Origin: Pogona vitticeps
Lineage: Eukaryota; Chordata; Lepidosauria; Squamata; Agamidae
NCBI RefSeq assembly: GCF_051106095.1
Contig: NC_135786.1
Coordinates: 213,504,001 to 213,568,000, forward strand
Reading direction: 5' to 3'
Length of the DNA stretch: 64,000 bases
Shown: piece after piece, positions 10,247 to 21,972 of the stretch
How the letters are laid out: every line of letters starts with the position of its first letter
How positions within the stretch are numbered: position 1 is the first letter of the stretch
Notes under the pieces: generated by a model
Told to the model about the DNA's origin: nothing
The model's input: only the letters and a program-made list of their open reading frames with translations
The model's database searches: none
Made by a program: the position numbers and the translations under genes

Positions 10247-10254
10247 ACACATTC

Positions 10255-10596
10255 GGAAAGGGATGTGGTGGTGCTGTGGGTTAAACCACAGAAGCCTCTA
10301 TGCTGCAAGGTTCAAAGACCAGTAGTCATAAGATTGAATCCACGCAATGGAGTGAGCTCTCGTCGCTTGTCCCAGCTCCTGCCAACCTAGCAGTTCGAAA
10401 GCATGTAAAAATACGAGTAGATACCACGGTGGGAAGGTAACGGTGTTCCATGTCTAGTCACGCCAGCCACGTGACCACGGAAACTGGCTCTACGGACAAA
10501 CACTAGCTCTATGGCTTGGAAACGGGAATGAGCACTGCCCCCTGGAGTCAGATACGACTGGACTAAATGTCAAGGGGAACCTTTACCTTTATCTTT
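10255..10596 (+). mobile_element. Squamate SINE with BovB-like tail (Sauria-SINE type)
   Basis: The head reads ggatgtggtggtgctgtggg. The body holds cgcttgtcccagctcctgcc and cctagcagttcgaaagcatg, and the tail holds cctggagtcagatacgactgg and gtcaaggggaacctttacc. The tail resembles the 3' end of BovB (gagtcggacacgactaaacg), the LINE thought to mobilise such SINEs. A short duplication, acacattc, flanks it at 10247-10254 and 10597-10604. A second, better preserved copy in reverse orientation is at 57273-57619. Confidence 0.85.
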
Positions 10597-10604
10597 ACAC
10601 ATTC

Positions 10605-11694
10605 AGAGAAATCGGTTTCTAGAAAGAGTGATCCCTCAAGTGGTGATAAAGGTGCTATTATGAAACTACATTAAAAGGAGATGGACATATGTCTCTGGAT
10701 TATCTCTGGAATGTAAACAACAGCTTCCTTTCCATGTTCAACTTTTGAGTCACAGATAACAAAAGAAAAAAGACAGTGTTAGAATAGGTGAAAGGCATTT
10801 ATTTGAACATGTGTTTTGGTCCCAAGAGATCACTTTTAGATCTATTTTCTTCATTACTAAGGACCAAACTAGATGCTATAAAGAGTTCATTGTTAAGAAG
10901 GGTAAATCCTTAGATGGTAAAAGCCATCTGTTTGTAATCACATGAGCTTTTCTTTCTTTTCTGATTTGCCACCTGGATTTAAGTGCTAGTTTCTTTTATT
11001 CATGGCTGAAATACTAAGATGGTTTCTTCCCCAATGGCATGCTAATTATGGTGTCTGATCGGATTGTTAAAAAAGTAAGTCTTTTGTTCTCTATTGTGAG
11101 GAATGGGAGATCATGGGGTGCATTCTTCAGAGTGGCTATTACCATACATGCACACATGAAAACCACCTAAAAGTCAAATTGTGTTCTATTTCTCTCTCCT
11201 ATTCTGAATAATTTTCTGGAAACAAACTTCTTTTTTTGAATATTACCATAAGCATATCAAGTGATTATTCCTATTTCCTAGTCATAATACTGATCTTCTA
11301 CACTCTGAGAGCACAGATATCATTATAACAAGAGGTAGAACAAAGGGAGAAATTATTTAATTTGTTGTTGCATACAGCTTCTCCTTTTCTCCCCCAACAA
11401 CTCTGCTTCCAGCTCTTGGAAACATACATCCGGGGGCTTCAACTGGCTCAAAACAGAAGGGTGAAGGATAGACATGGAGATGGAGGGAAGAAGGGATGGG
11501 AAAGCAAAAGGTGAAGCAGCACTCTGACTCTGCACAGTTTCCCGCTTCCCAATTGCACTAATACTTTTTATTTTGTTCCTTGGGAGATCAGATTCCCCAA
11601 ATGCAGTTCTTGTGCCAAAAGTCTTATTTGGCCCTTCAGGAAATGGTTTCAACAGTGATTTCCAGAGCAGTAGCTAAATTAATCTGTTACAGCC
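10605..11694. other. AT-rich unique DNA, no feature seen
   Basis: No frame with protein character. A 99-codon minus-strand frame at 11353-11652 lacks domains and splice context. Confidence 0.5.
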
Positions 11695-11875
11695 GAAATA
11701 ACAAAGAATCTTGTGGCACCTGACAAGTTTTATGTTTTATAAACATTCGTAAGACTGCAATCCACTTTTCTGATGACATTTTAAAAAGAAGTCTGCAGTC
11801 CACCAAAATTCATGCCACACAAAGCCTGTTAATCTTTGAGGTCCAACAAGATTCTTTCTTGTTAGTTTTGAGTGA
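11695..11875. repeat. Fold-back repeat, degenerate PLE-terminus-like
   Basis: The left half holds aacaaagaatcttgtggcacc and the right half, inverted, holds aggtccaacaagattctttc. Between them are atccacttttctgatgac and gtctgcagtccacc, which resemble the hammerhead-bearing terminal repeats of Penelope-like elements (ctgatga, agtggact...agtccac, gaaa). The same kind of inverted pair occurs at 30210-30495. The family call is inference; the inverted halves are visible. Confidence 0.45.
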
Positions 11876-12577
11876 AACCATGAAGGAGAAGAATAACTTG
11901 ACATTTTTGAGCTGGCTGGCAAGGTGCAAGTTTCCAGAAGCTGCTGTTTTTTTTAGGTGAACTGACCCCGCTTTTAAAGAAAAATACTAGCTGGGTGGAA
12001 GCCAGCTCATTTCTCCAGGCTCAGTTTGTACAGTAAAAGGTATGAGAGAAATACCGTGAAATTTTAGCACTTTCTGAAGAAGGGCCCCGCTTGGGCTACA
12101 GCTTGCTCCATGTGGAGTTTTAAATAAACTGTGTAAAAAGGCTACCTCAGAACTACCACTGAGAGAGACAAGAGACATAAGCCAATAGTTGCTTCAGTCT
12201 GCTGCAATAGGTCTGTCTAATGTTGACCAACTTCAGGATATTTAAAAACTGGTGAGATTGTGAAACAAATAGCTATAGCTGGCAATTGAAGTCTGACATG
12301 ATGTTCTTAGTCTCCAGACCAAATGTCCATAGCTGTTTTTGGTCTTTTTTTTCCTTTTTGTCCTTGGACAGAAGGTCACAGCAATGCCAAGTGTGTTGTA
12401 ATTTCCATCTATAACATGGGAGGCTAATATTGATACATGGGTCTGTGGGAAGGAGAGAGCGGAGTAGTGAAATACAATGTTTTCTGACGTTCCTCTGAGG
12501 GAGAAAATGGAGTTCTCCCTCCTGGCAAAGTGCCAGCTCGCATAGGCATGTCCCTTCATTATTGGGGAGGGGCAGGG
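11876..12577. other. Unique DNA before a large microsatellite
   Basis: No gene or named repeat is recognised. The long minus-strand frame starting in the CA repeat is a product of the repeat and not a gene. Confidence 0.5.
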
Positions 12578-12640
<63 letters not shown>

Positions 12641-12696
12641 CACATCACATCACATCACATCACATCACATCACATCACATCACATCACATCACATG
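12578..12696. repeat. Compound microsatellite (CA)n then (CACAT)n
   Basis: About 30 CA dinucleotides run to about 12638 and change without a break into about 12 copies of the pentamer CACAT ending at 12694. The pentamer looks derived from the edge of the dinucleotide tract. Copy number is likely to vary between individuals. Confidence 0.95.
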
Positions 12697-15600
12697 TTGA
12701 GAGACCATAATGTGAGGGAGGTCATGGAGTGACATAAGCTACTTGGACCCTTTATGCAGTGCCTGATAGCCACATTCCCCACTCCTGATTCAATCAGCTG
12801 GCATTAGCCTTTCTCTGCATTGAGAACACATGGGAAGGAATTGTACAAGCACCTTTTGAGCTTATTCACATGAAAGGAGATTCCAATTAGGTCATGGTCT
12901 TCTCTGAGTGGAATTCTACATGGATGTATTGATATCTCTGCATATACAGACCGTTCCAAAGCATTCTGAATATACAGCATCCGTCTATTATGCTAGGGGG
13001 ACGAGCAGAACCATACAGCCACATCTCCTCACATATTCTCAGTGCATAAGATTATGACCCTATCTACTTGTTAAGATCTTCTTGAGAATACCACCACCTA
13101 TGAATGCCTGTTTGATATGCATCTCTTGCATTGCTGCCACGTAGTGGAACACACTCTCAGAGCTATGATCAATTCCCACATTGGCTGCTTTTAGGATGTT
13201 TGAGAAGATACAGCTCTTCACACTGACCTTTTAGATATGTGATGTTTAGTAAATGTTCTATTGATTTTAAATCAATAGACTATTATGGTATTTTAGTGGT
13301 TTTATTAAATGTTTCACTACATCAGTCTTTAATGCAGCTTTTAATGGTATTTCTAAGCCTCTTTGAGTGTTTAAGGGGGGAATCTGGTGGAGAACAGGTG
13401 ACCTGTTCTTCTCACAGAAAAAAATTGAGACTTGGCAGAATGGAAGTGCAAGACTGCGTAAGCGAGTGTGTGAATGCAACATGAGATTTCCAGGCAAGAT
13501 GTAACTGGGGAGAAAACGTCTATGGCAGTTAATGTGAGGAAAGAATTTGGAATGATGTGATGACAGCCCTTAAGAAATGAGTCCTTTTTCAGTCAGTAGT
13601 AGGTAAGACCTGCAGAAGACCTGTCAGAAGTGGGATGGAGAGATGGAGTTTAGAGGAATGAAGCAATAGAACATGACCCCTCATCCCTAGTCCTTTTCCC
13701 CCCATGTAAGGGGGCTGGGGAATGAAACACATCAATCCTTCTGTTTGATGCCAGGGCAAGGAAGACCTGCCGGTTCTCACTGTTGGATATACGGCATACT
13801 ATATATGATGCCTGTAAGAGTTTGAGGCTGGGAGGGATCTTTCTGGACTGGGGTGGATGCCAGTCAACTTATCAGGAGCCAGTTAATTCCCTCTCTACCT
13901 CAGATTCTTTTTCTGCCTTTTTTTCCAGTCAGGGTTCTGCATTGTTAGCAATAGAGGCTATCAGAAATGGAGAGTTAGAATGAAGTGTTCTGTCAGCCAC
14001 GTAATAATCAGTCCGTAATGAAGCTAACTAGCCAGTTAAACTCAGTGATGTAATACGTTATCGTTTCTATACAACGTGATTTTTTTAAATCTGTGAAGAA
14101 CAATAAGTAATTTTATCGGCTGCATAATTAGAGGAAGTTTATTTTAATTAAAGCCGTACTCAATTTCCTCATATATTCCACCCCCAAGACTCACAAGTCT
14201 CCCAGGGTGGCTGCCAGTTCTGTAAATATGTACAAGGAGTTCATGAGGACAGCAGCACACTTACTCTGACTCCATGAATCTTTAGAGTTGTCCTGCAAAC
14301 TAACCACTGGAAGACTGAAGGCACAACTTGCCTAGCATGTTATTTATCCTAGGGCTGGACTCGATCATCAGTGTGCTTAAGTAAACTATTATTTTCTCAG
14401 TTTCAAAGGGAGAAAACTGTGTTGGGTGAAAAAAAAAACTACTAATCCTATTCCTATAAAAATTATAGACCTGATCCAAATAAATTAGATATAGCCTAAG
14501 TAAATTATTTTCCCACTAATGTGAATAGGACTCAAAAGTGAGATGTTCTTGCAAGGACTCCTTGAACATTCCTTTGCTGGTCCAGCGTTTTTCAGTGTGC
14601 AAAGTACACCCTATATTTCATAAGTACTGCACAGACTGTCTTTTTCATTTGTGTTGTGGCTTTTGGCAAAGCATGTAATGCAAAAGAGAAAAAGAAAAAG
14701 AGCAATTTTCAAATCAAATGTGTATTCTAGTGAATGAGGATTTTCTTGCTTTGCAATGAAAACTCAATTTAACAGTCACTTGTGAAAACAGGCTGTAACT
14801 TCACTGCTGATCAGATTTGTGCTCTTCTCTATATAGCACTCCTCCACTCTCCAAATGTCTGTTACTTTTTTTTAGTTTTCCTTTCAATACAGTTTGGTTC
14901 AGAGCAGTCAATAATTTATTCTATTAAATTCCTCCTATGTTTTAGTGGTTGCTTTGAATTGAGTCCTAACCCTACAGAGCCATTACTTAGGAAGAAATAG
15001 ATTATTGAAAGTGGCTTTTTGAAGACAAAATTGTATCTAATCTGGACAAGCTTCAAGTATTAATTTAGCATCATTACAGGGTTTGAAAATTAATTTTTCC
15101 GGGTTTTGCACATTTCTCCTGACTTTGTAATGTATCTCTTAGCCTTGAAAATGTCGCAAGATAGATGTAGAAGTATGTATTTTGTGATAAAATGCATATT
15201 TTAAGGCAAAACATGTACTAAATGTATATTTTGTGGGAGAAATGAAACAATATAAATGTTCTTAATCTAGAAAGAGGAGAGACGTCTGAATGAATATGTG
15301 TAAAACAGACTCAGATGAGAAGTAAACTGATCTATTCATCTCTAGAGAAGGCATAAGTTTCTGTAGGATTTTGCACAGAGACAATTTTCATCATGCCCAT
15401 ATTGCAATGATTTCTGCTAGAGATGTGAAATAATTGAAGGTTTTGTGTATAGTTGCATCATGCATTACAAACAGATAATAGGTTGGGTCTAGGACCTGCC
15501 ATCCATGAACTGGCTGGGCTTGGTTCATGCTTTCACTTGACTTCAGGAGGTCTCTATTTCTTTGCCCTGTTTATTCCTCCTCCTCTTCTGTTTGGTATTT

Positions 15601-17521
15601 TGAGGAAGATACTGTTTCGGTTTTTAACTTCTGCAAATTGTTTGTACTGGATATGCCTCAGTCTAGATCCCATCCACTGAGTGCAGGGGAAGAGGGCACC
15701 CACCCACCTTTCTCACATATACTAATTATCTTCCCCTTATCCACATAGGTGCTCTTTCCTTTCCCTCACCAATCTAATCAGCTGAGGGGATCTCCGTGTG
15801 TCTTGCACTTCCTCATTACTCTGTGTCTTCTCTCCACAATGTTTTGTTCTCACTGTTTTCTCCTTCTCAGTCCTCAGGTGCAGCCTCTTCCTTTGCTCAC
15901 CAAACAGTCAGATATCTCAGCTTTTGAATCCTTTTTATATTAAGGGATATTTTAAACCTACATAAGCTAACCTTTCATGAGTGCACGTGGAATGAAATAT
16001 GATCCTAGAAGGAAATCATGAACAAAATACAGCACCTTGAAACAGCAGTATATTAGTAGAAACACTCAATGTGTCTGTAAGTGGGATGAATTGAAGGGTG
16101 CCATGGGTTCGTTTAAGGCAACAAGAATGTTTCATTTTGGCACCATGCATTCCCATAATCAAATTGTCTGCAGGTTACTATTCAGAAAAGACATATAAAA
16201 TGCATAAATATTCTTCATTTCCTTACAAGGCATTATGTTGAGGGTGATATTCTACTTTAAACCTGATCATATATTTTCCCCTTCTTATTATGCAGACTCT
16301 CATGGGCAACATAAGAGCCATGAATTAAAGCAGGAGGCCTAATTAGATTCTATTGTGGTTACTAAATATTACTTGATTAGCAGCAAGAAGCCAGGGAACA
16401 TAACTTTCAAACTTGGTTTGAATAACTGTACAGAATCAATGTCTGTTTTACAGAGATGGGCATACATACCATTTGCACTGATTATATTTTGGAGTTCACA
16501 ACTGAATGAAAAATTCCATCCCCGTCATAGCCCAAGTGAAAAAGAGCCTGTGGTGCAATTAAACCATTTGTGTACTGTTACTATTTTTCTCAGTCTGCAG
16601 ACTTATTGCCTGCATTCACATCCAGCTGGTTCAAAGCGCAAACAACGTTTTAAGTGAAAGTACCATGGGGCATTTCCTATAGTCTAATGTTTTGCAAGTG
16701 TCTGGACAACTGCTTCTGACGTGTCAATTTTATCTGAACTGTGTTTCCATCGTTACTATGTGTTTCTTTGTAAGAGATTAATTTAGCAGCCCACAGAGCC
16801 TCTGAGAAATTATCTGCTTAAAGTGTTTGCCATCTAATAACGGAACCATCTTGTTTACATACCTGGTCAACCATGAAACACCCACACAATCCTATACAAA
16901 ACGCAGCTAAGAGTGACGCATGCTGAACATACCCTGTGTGAATGCAAATTTTCCACATCGTTCAATATGGAGCTTACTATATGACTATTGGGCATTATGG
17001 CTGAAACCAAGGATAGGGCTAGAAGTGGGATGGGTGTGGGTCACACATGCCTTGCTCCCCATATCCCAGCCCCACTGGAAGCCACAAGCTTTTTTGCACG
17101 AGAAATGCAAAAGTCTGAAGCAGAGCCTATAGGTTACATGATTCAGCCCCGAACCTATTTTGTGCACCAAGAGGCCCAGCCCCCAGATTCATATTACTTC
17201 TGATGTAAAGTTAACGTTTAAGAATAATCTCCATTATTTGTTGATAGTGGGTAAAAAGTAAGTGGTTGCCAATATTGTTTGTTACAATCACTACTTGTTG
17301 CATTGCTCACTATTTTTTTCTTCATTTTGTGTTGCTAGCAGGGGGATTAGGTTTGATAAGAGTGGCAGAAAAATTGGTATGTGAATGATCTACACATGCC
17401 CCTTTATTTGATTTATTAAGTTTTTAATGGAAGGTATAATTCTGCTAAGTTTGATGAAATTGCAATGGTATGAATTTATTTTATATTGTCTGGTCTTGCT
17501 GGTCTTTGACCGTAATAAAGT
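12697..17521. other. Long AT-rich unique interval, no gene recognised
   Basis: About 4.8 kb without a recognisable gene or named element. Frames such as 16355-16657 and 15453-15680 have no domain signatures, no good splice borders and average AT-rich composition. Weak SINE-like phrases (agggctggactcgatcatc near 14350) may be an old relic. Some of it could be conserved regulatory DNA, which only a cross-species alignment would show. Confidence 0.5.
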
Positions 17522-17646
17522 TATCCATCCATCCATCCATCCATCCATCCATCCATCCATCCATCCATCCATCCATCCATCCATCCATCCATCCATCCAT
17601 CCATCCATCCATCCATCCATCCATCCATCCATCCATCCATCCATCC
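17522..17646. repeat. (ATCC)n microsatellite, about 31 units
   Basis: An almost perfect tetranucleotide array of about 124 bp. The Ser-Ile-His-Pro and Met-Asp-Gly-Trp frames on the two strands are translations of the repeat and do not indicate a protein. Confidence 0.97.
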
Positions 17647-18689
17647 ACAATAGGAAAATTCCTTATTTGCTGCTCTCATTGGTTGTACTACTTTTGGAAC
17701 GTAACCTCATTGTGACTATTTTAGTCTCTCCCAAAGGTAAGTCCTTATAGGTAAAGGCCTAGTGGCCTTTTCTGTATTTGTAAGATCATCTGCAGAAGCA
17801 ATGTTCATGAATCCTGAACTACTCATGGCATGATCGGTTGCACAACTAGAAGAAGATTGCATACATGTCAAATAGCCCAAGAAGCAGCTTTCGTGATAGT
17901 AGCCAATTGTTAGTGAATAGCTTGGTGAAGGGCACAAGGGGTATGGCATGGTTAAAAACAGACTGCTGAGTAGACTTTGAAGGAAACAATGTAAGCCTGG
18001 GGTGGGCAAATTTTCTCCTGTAGACCACATTCAGGAGTCACTTGTGATTTCCAGAGGACAGAGAAGATGACTTTACCTTGTTTTGAGGGCCTCTAATATC
18101 TCTGGGGAGCCCAGATCTCCCTTCCCATTTTTAACTTAAAATATTGTTGATCACTAGAGGGTGCAAGGGGCTTTTCAGTTATAAATCACTCTATTTTTGT
18201 AAGAAAAAAAAAATAAGGATAAGGATCATGGAAGCAGGTAGGCCCTCTGAGATTTGAGAATGAGTCCATGTGACCCCTGGACCTTTGGAGATCTCCTGTG
18301 CTTGATTTAGGGAGTAAAATAAGGCATAACAAATCTGTGTTACTGAGATGGGTTGTTTAATGTTAATTCAGATGATATAGTTAGCATGTCATTAGTATGT
18401 GAAAGCACACTAATTTTGTCTGCACTATGATAATATAAACATGTTTTGATCTAGATGATTAATCACAAAGCAAAACAAGCTAATTTGTAAGCTACAAGAG
18501 GACAGAAAAGTTTGTGAGGTGCAAATCAAATATCTAATATTTAAGGAACCACCACTTGCAATTATGACATTGCAGCTTCAACTCCTAAATTGAATATATT
18601 AGGGTGTGGCTACCTAGTGGCAGGGAGCGAGTAAATGTGGGCTGCTTTGGAACAATTAGGCTTCATTAAAACAATCTAATCAAGCCCTC
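17647..18689. other. Unique AT-rich DNA, no feature seen
   Basis: No gene-like frame or recognisable repeat apart from a short A run near 18205. Confidence 0.5.
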
Positions 18690-19140
18690 CTGTTCACAGG
18701 GAAATTGCTTTTGCCAATATCATGAAATGGTTTCATAAATGAGGCACTTCAAGATATTGGCAAATTAATCACTTCCTCTGCTCCTCAGCAGTGAGGCAGG
18801 GGAAGTGACTTTTTTACTGTATATGGACTAGCACTGCTTCAGTTATTAAAAAATATTTTCCTTCTTTTAAAGGGTTAGTCAAGGACTGCCTGCAACTGAA
18901 GCCAATGCTGTGTCTCATCTATTAAGTGGCTCATTTATTAAGCCACTTAATGGTATTGGCAAATTCAAACCAGAAGGCTTGATATGGATTGATTTCAACA
19001 ATCACACAAGCTGGAACCAATCTAAACCAGAGCCTACCCACACCAAAAAAGTAGAAGCCCCTGGACATGGGGTCAGAAAGGTATGGATAAGACTGCTTTG
19101 GGGGGCGGGGGTAGTTCGCTCCAACAAAGACATTGTCTGA
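18690..19140 (+). repeat. Unclassified interspersed repeat, copy B
   Basis: It begins with a gccaatatc/gatattggc inverted pair at 18713-18721 and 18753-18761, like copy A at 42-262. A third instance of the same motif (ggtattggcaaatt) is at about 18952-18965. From there the body aligns with copy A through ctacccacaccaaaaaagtag, agaaaggtatggataagactg and tagttcgctcc. Copy B is longer and partly rearranged. No family is recognised. Confidence 0.5.
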
Positions 19141-19595
19141 TTGCCGTCTTTGACAGTGAACCAATGGGCTAAATGCTTGTATAGTCAGTCTCTAATTCTT
19201 GTACAAGTCCTGATGTGTTTCAGTTGGTGTGTGGTACCACTCTGATGGCAGAAAGTGAGGAGGACTTAAAGAGCCTCTTAATGAGGGTGAAAGAGGAGAG
19301 TGCAAAAAATGGCCTGAAGCTCAACATCCAAAAAAGCCTAAGATCATGGCTACTGGTCCCATCACCTCCTGGCAAATAGAAGGGGAAGATATGGAGGGAA
19401 TGACAGATTTTACTTTCTGGGGCTCCATGATCACTGCAGATGGGGACAGCAGCCCCGAAATTAAAAGATGCCTGCTTCTTGGGAGGAAAGCGATGACAAA
19501 CCTAGACAACATCTTAAGAAGCAGAGACATCACCTTGCCGACAAAGGTCTGCATAGTGAAAGCTATGGTTTTTCCAGTAGCGATGTATGGAAGTG

Positions 19596-20419
19596 CTGTT
19601 AGTGGGTGCTTTACCGGACAAGCTGGAGGGCTATTTCCCTGCCCTGAATGGGGTTACGCTCCCCCTAAGGGACAGGGTCCGCAGCTTCGGGGTGCTCCTG
19701 GACCTCAGTCTAACACTGGAAGCCCAGGTGGACTCGGTGGCCAGAGGCACCTTCCTTCAGCTGTGGAAATTATACCAGCTACGGCCCTACCTGGACGAGC
19801 GGAGTCTCATGACAGTCACACATGCACTGGTAACATCTCGCATAGATTACTGCAATGCTGCCTTTGAAGATGGTCCAGCGACTGCAACTGGTCCAGAATC
19901 GAGCTGCGTGGCTGGTGAGTGGTGGGGCCGCTAGGGAACATATCAAGCCGCTTCTGTTCAAATTACATTGGCTACCAGTTGCTGCCTGGGCCCAATTCAA
20001 AGTGCTTGTTTTGACATATAAAGCCCTAAATGGCTTGGGCCCTGGATACCTGAAGGACCGCCTCCTTCCATATGAACCTACCTGGCAGTTAAGATCTAGC
20101 CAGGGGACCCTTTTGAAAGAGCCGACCCTTAAGGAGGTAAGAGGGACGGCTTGTTCACAACAGGCCTTTTCGGCAGCTGCCCCCAGACTATGGAATGCCC
20201 TCCCAACTGAGAGTCGTCTGGTGCCGACGCTGATGACATTTCGGCGCCAGGTCAAAACCTTCCTGTTCCAGAAGGCTTTTAATTGAAATAATATCAGCTG
20301 TGGGTCCAATGGCAATTTTTAGAGATTATATTTTAATTGCATTTTAATTTTTTTGAAGTTTTATTGTATTTTAAATGTTATAACCTCCCGGAGACCTTTG
20401 GGTAGTGTGGGTGGCATAA

Positions 20420-20486
<67 letters not shown>

Positions 20487-20535
20487 GTTAGTAAGTAAGT
20501 AAGTAAGTAAGTAAGAAAGAATGAAAGAAAGAAAG
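19596..20535 (+). mobile_element. L2-type LINE, 5'-truncated, nested in BovB
   Basis: The C-terminal L2 polyprotein is clear over three pieces: LGVLLDLSLTLEAQVDSVARG ... LYQLRPYLDERSLMTVTHALVTSRIDYCNA, then VQRLQLVQNRAAWLVSGG ... LHWLPVAAWAQFKVLVLTYKALNGLGPGYLKDRLLPYEP ... AAPRLWNALPTESR ... FRRQVKTFLFQKAFN. A small deletion after DYCNA breaks the frame. The UTR ends in a (AAAT)n tail that has grown into a longer tetranucleotide tract. It is the same subfamily as 6677-7104. Confidence 0.9.
20418..20535. repeat. Tetranucleotide tract from the L2 tail: (AAAT)n, (AAGT)n, (GAAA)n
   Basis: About 17 AAAT units change to about seven AAGT units and then to AAAG-like units. This is a microsatellite seeded by a LINE tail and later altered by point changes that spread along the array. 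Confidence 0.93.
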
Positions 20536-20848
20536 ACTGCAAGGAGAACAAACCTATCCATTCTGAAGGAAATCATCCCTTAGTGCTCACTGGAAGGACA
20601 GATACTGAAGCTTTGGCCATCTCATGAGAAGAGAAAAGACCTGGAAAAGACCTTGATGTTGGGAAAGTGTGAAGGCAAGAGGAGAAGGGGATGACAGAGG
20701 ACGAGATGGTTGGACAGTGTCACCAAAGCGACCAACATGGATTTGACTCAACTCTGGGAGGCAGTGGAAGATAGGAGGGCCTGGCGTGCTCTAGTCCATG
20801 GGGTCACAAAGAGTCGGACACGACTAAACGACTAAACAACAACAACGA

Positions 20849-21920
20849 TAAGTTCAGAAACTCACAGACGAGAATAGTTACAAGTTCCCCAGAGTCCATC
20901 CCTTTCTCATTAACTGGCACATAAAGTCTTAATAACACACTCTGCGACAGTTGTAGGAAAAACATTACTTACATATGCTTGAAATTACGGACTTGTGTAT
21001 GCTGCTTTCTTTATTGCACATATACTTAGCAACAAACAGAACAGATTAACAGCACACAAACAACTGATTCCAACAGATTAAAGATAGGGAAAGAATTCTA
21101 ATCAGACAGGTAAGGCTCCTCTTGAAATCAAAAGCTGGTTAGAACAATTGGTTAGAGGGAGATAGACAATCACCTCAGCTTAGAAAAGTCCCTCCCAGTC
21201 ACGCAAATTACAGACAGCATTTGAGGCTGCAAAGAAAACTCCAACACTATTCTGCTACTTAGGCTGCATAGATAAAACTCTTGCAATGCTGTCCCATTTC
21301 AGCAGACTGCTCTAAGAAACTGTCATGATTGCAGCAATTTTCAAAGAGGTAGCTCTGTTAGTCTGCTTTTGCAAGTATAAACAAAATCGAAATACTGCAG
21401 CACCTTTAAGACTGACAGATTCTATATAACTGTTTTTGCGGTTTTTTGTGTTATTAGGATCTTTTTAGGTTTTGATGTTTTTGCTTATTTTTTAATGGAT
21501 AAAATTTGAAGTTAAAAAAAAAGACTGACACATTTGATGCAAGGAGTACAATATTTAGACCACAGGTTTACATATACAGTATATATAGGGTTGTGGAGGG
21601 AGGCAGGTTAAAATGGAATCCAGATACTGATAATGATGATAATGAACTTTCAAAGTGTTAATTACATAATCATCCTGGCAATAGGTAGATTAATTAAGTA
21701 ATGTAGATAGTTTCTTCAGCTGTTGAACTGGTTGTGCTGAAACCAGAGGTTTGCATATAAAAAAAAATCTTATTGGCTATATACAAGACTGTAGAGGGAG
21801 GAAACCCTTATTAATATCTAGGAAGTATGTCTGGATTCACCTTGTTTGAAAACCCTTGAGTCCCACCCTCACCCCAGACTCCTCTGTCATCTCTCTGGCC
21901 GACCAAATTCTTTCTTCTGA
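20849..21920. other. Unique AT-rich DNA with one repeat scrap
   Basis: No gene is recognised. 21335-21430 (tcaaagaggtagctctgttag, then ctgcagcacctttaagactgacag) matches the pattern of a reptile repeat that I associate with PLE termini, as at 11695 and 30210. The rest is unique. Confidence 0.45.

Positions 21921-21972
<52 letters not shown>
21921..21972. repeat. (TC)n microsatellite
   Basis: About 25 TC dinucleotides with one TG interruption near the middle. Confidence 0.95.

Larger units (their letters stand above)
19228..20848 (+). mobile_element. BovB (RTE) LINE 3' fragment split by an L2
   Basis: 19228-19595 matches BovB from the AESEEELK region through MYGS. 20537-20848 resumes at tgcaaggagaacaaaccta and runs to the terminal gagtcggacacgactaaacg, then an A-rich tail. 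Relative to the full copy at 39996-43195, about 85 bp at the junction are missing. The BovB therefore lost a little sequence when, or after, the L2 arrived. The reading frame is broken. Confidence 0.88.

Noticed and set aside
17390-17750. Repetitive Ser-Ile-His-Pro and Met-Asp-Gly-Trp proteins
   Set aside because: Direct translations of the (ATCC)n microsatellite.
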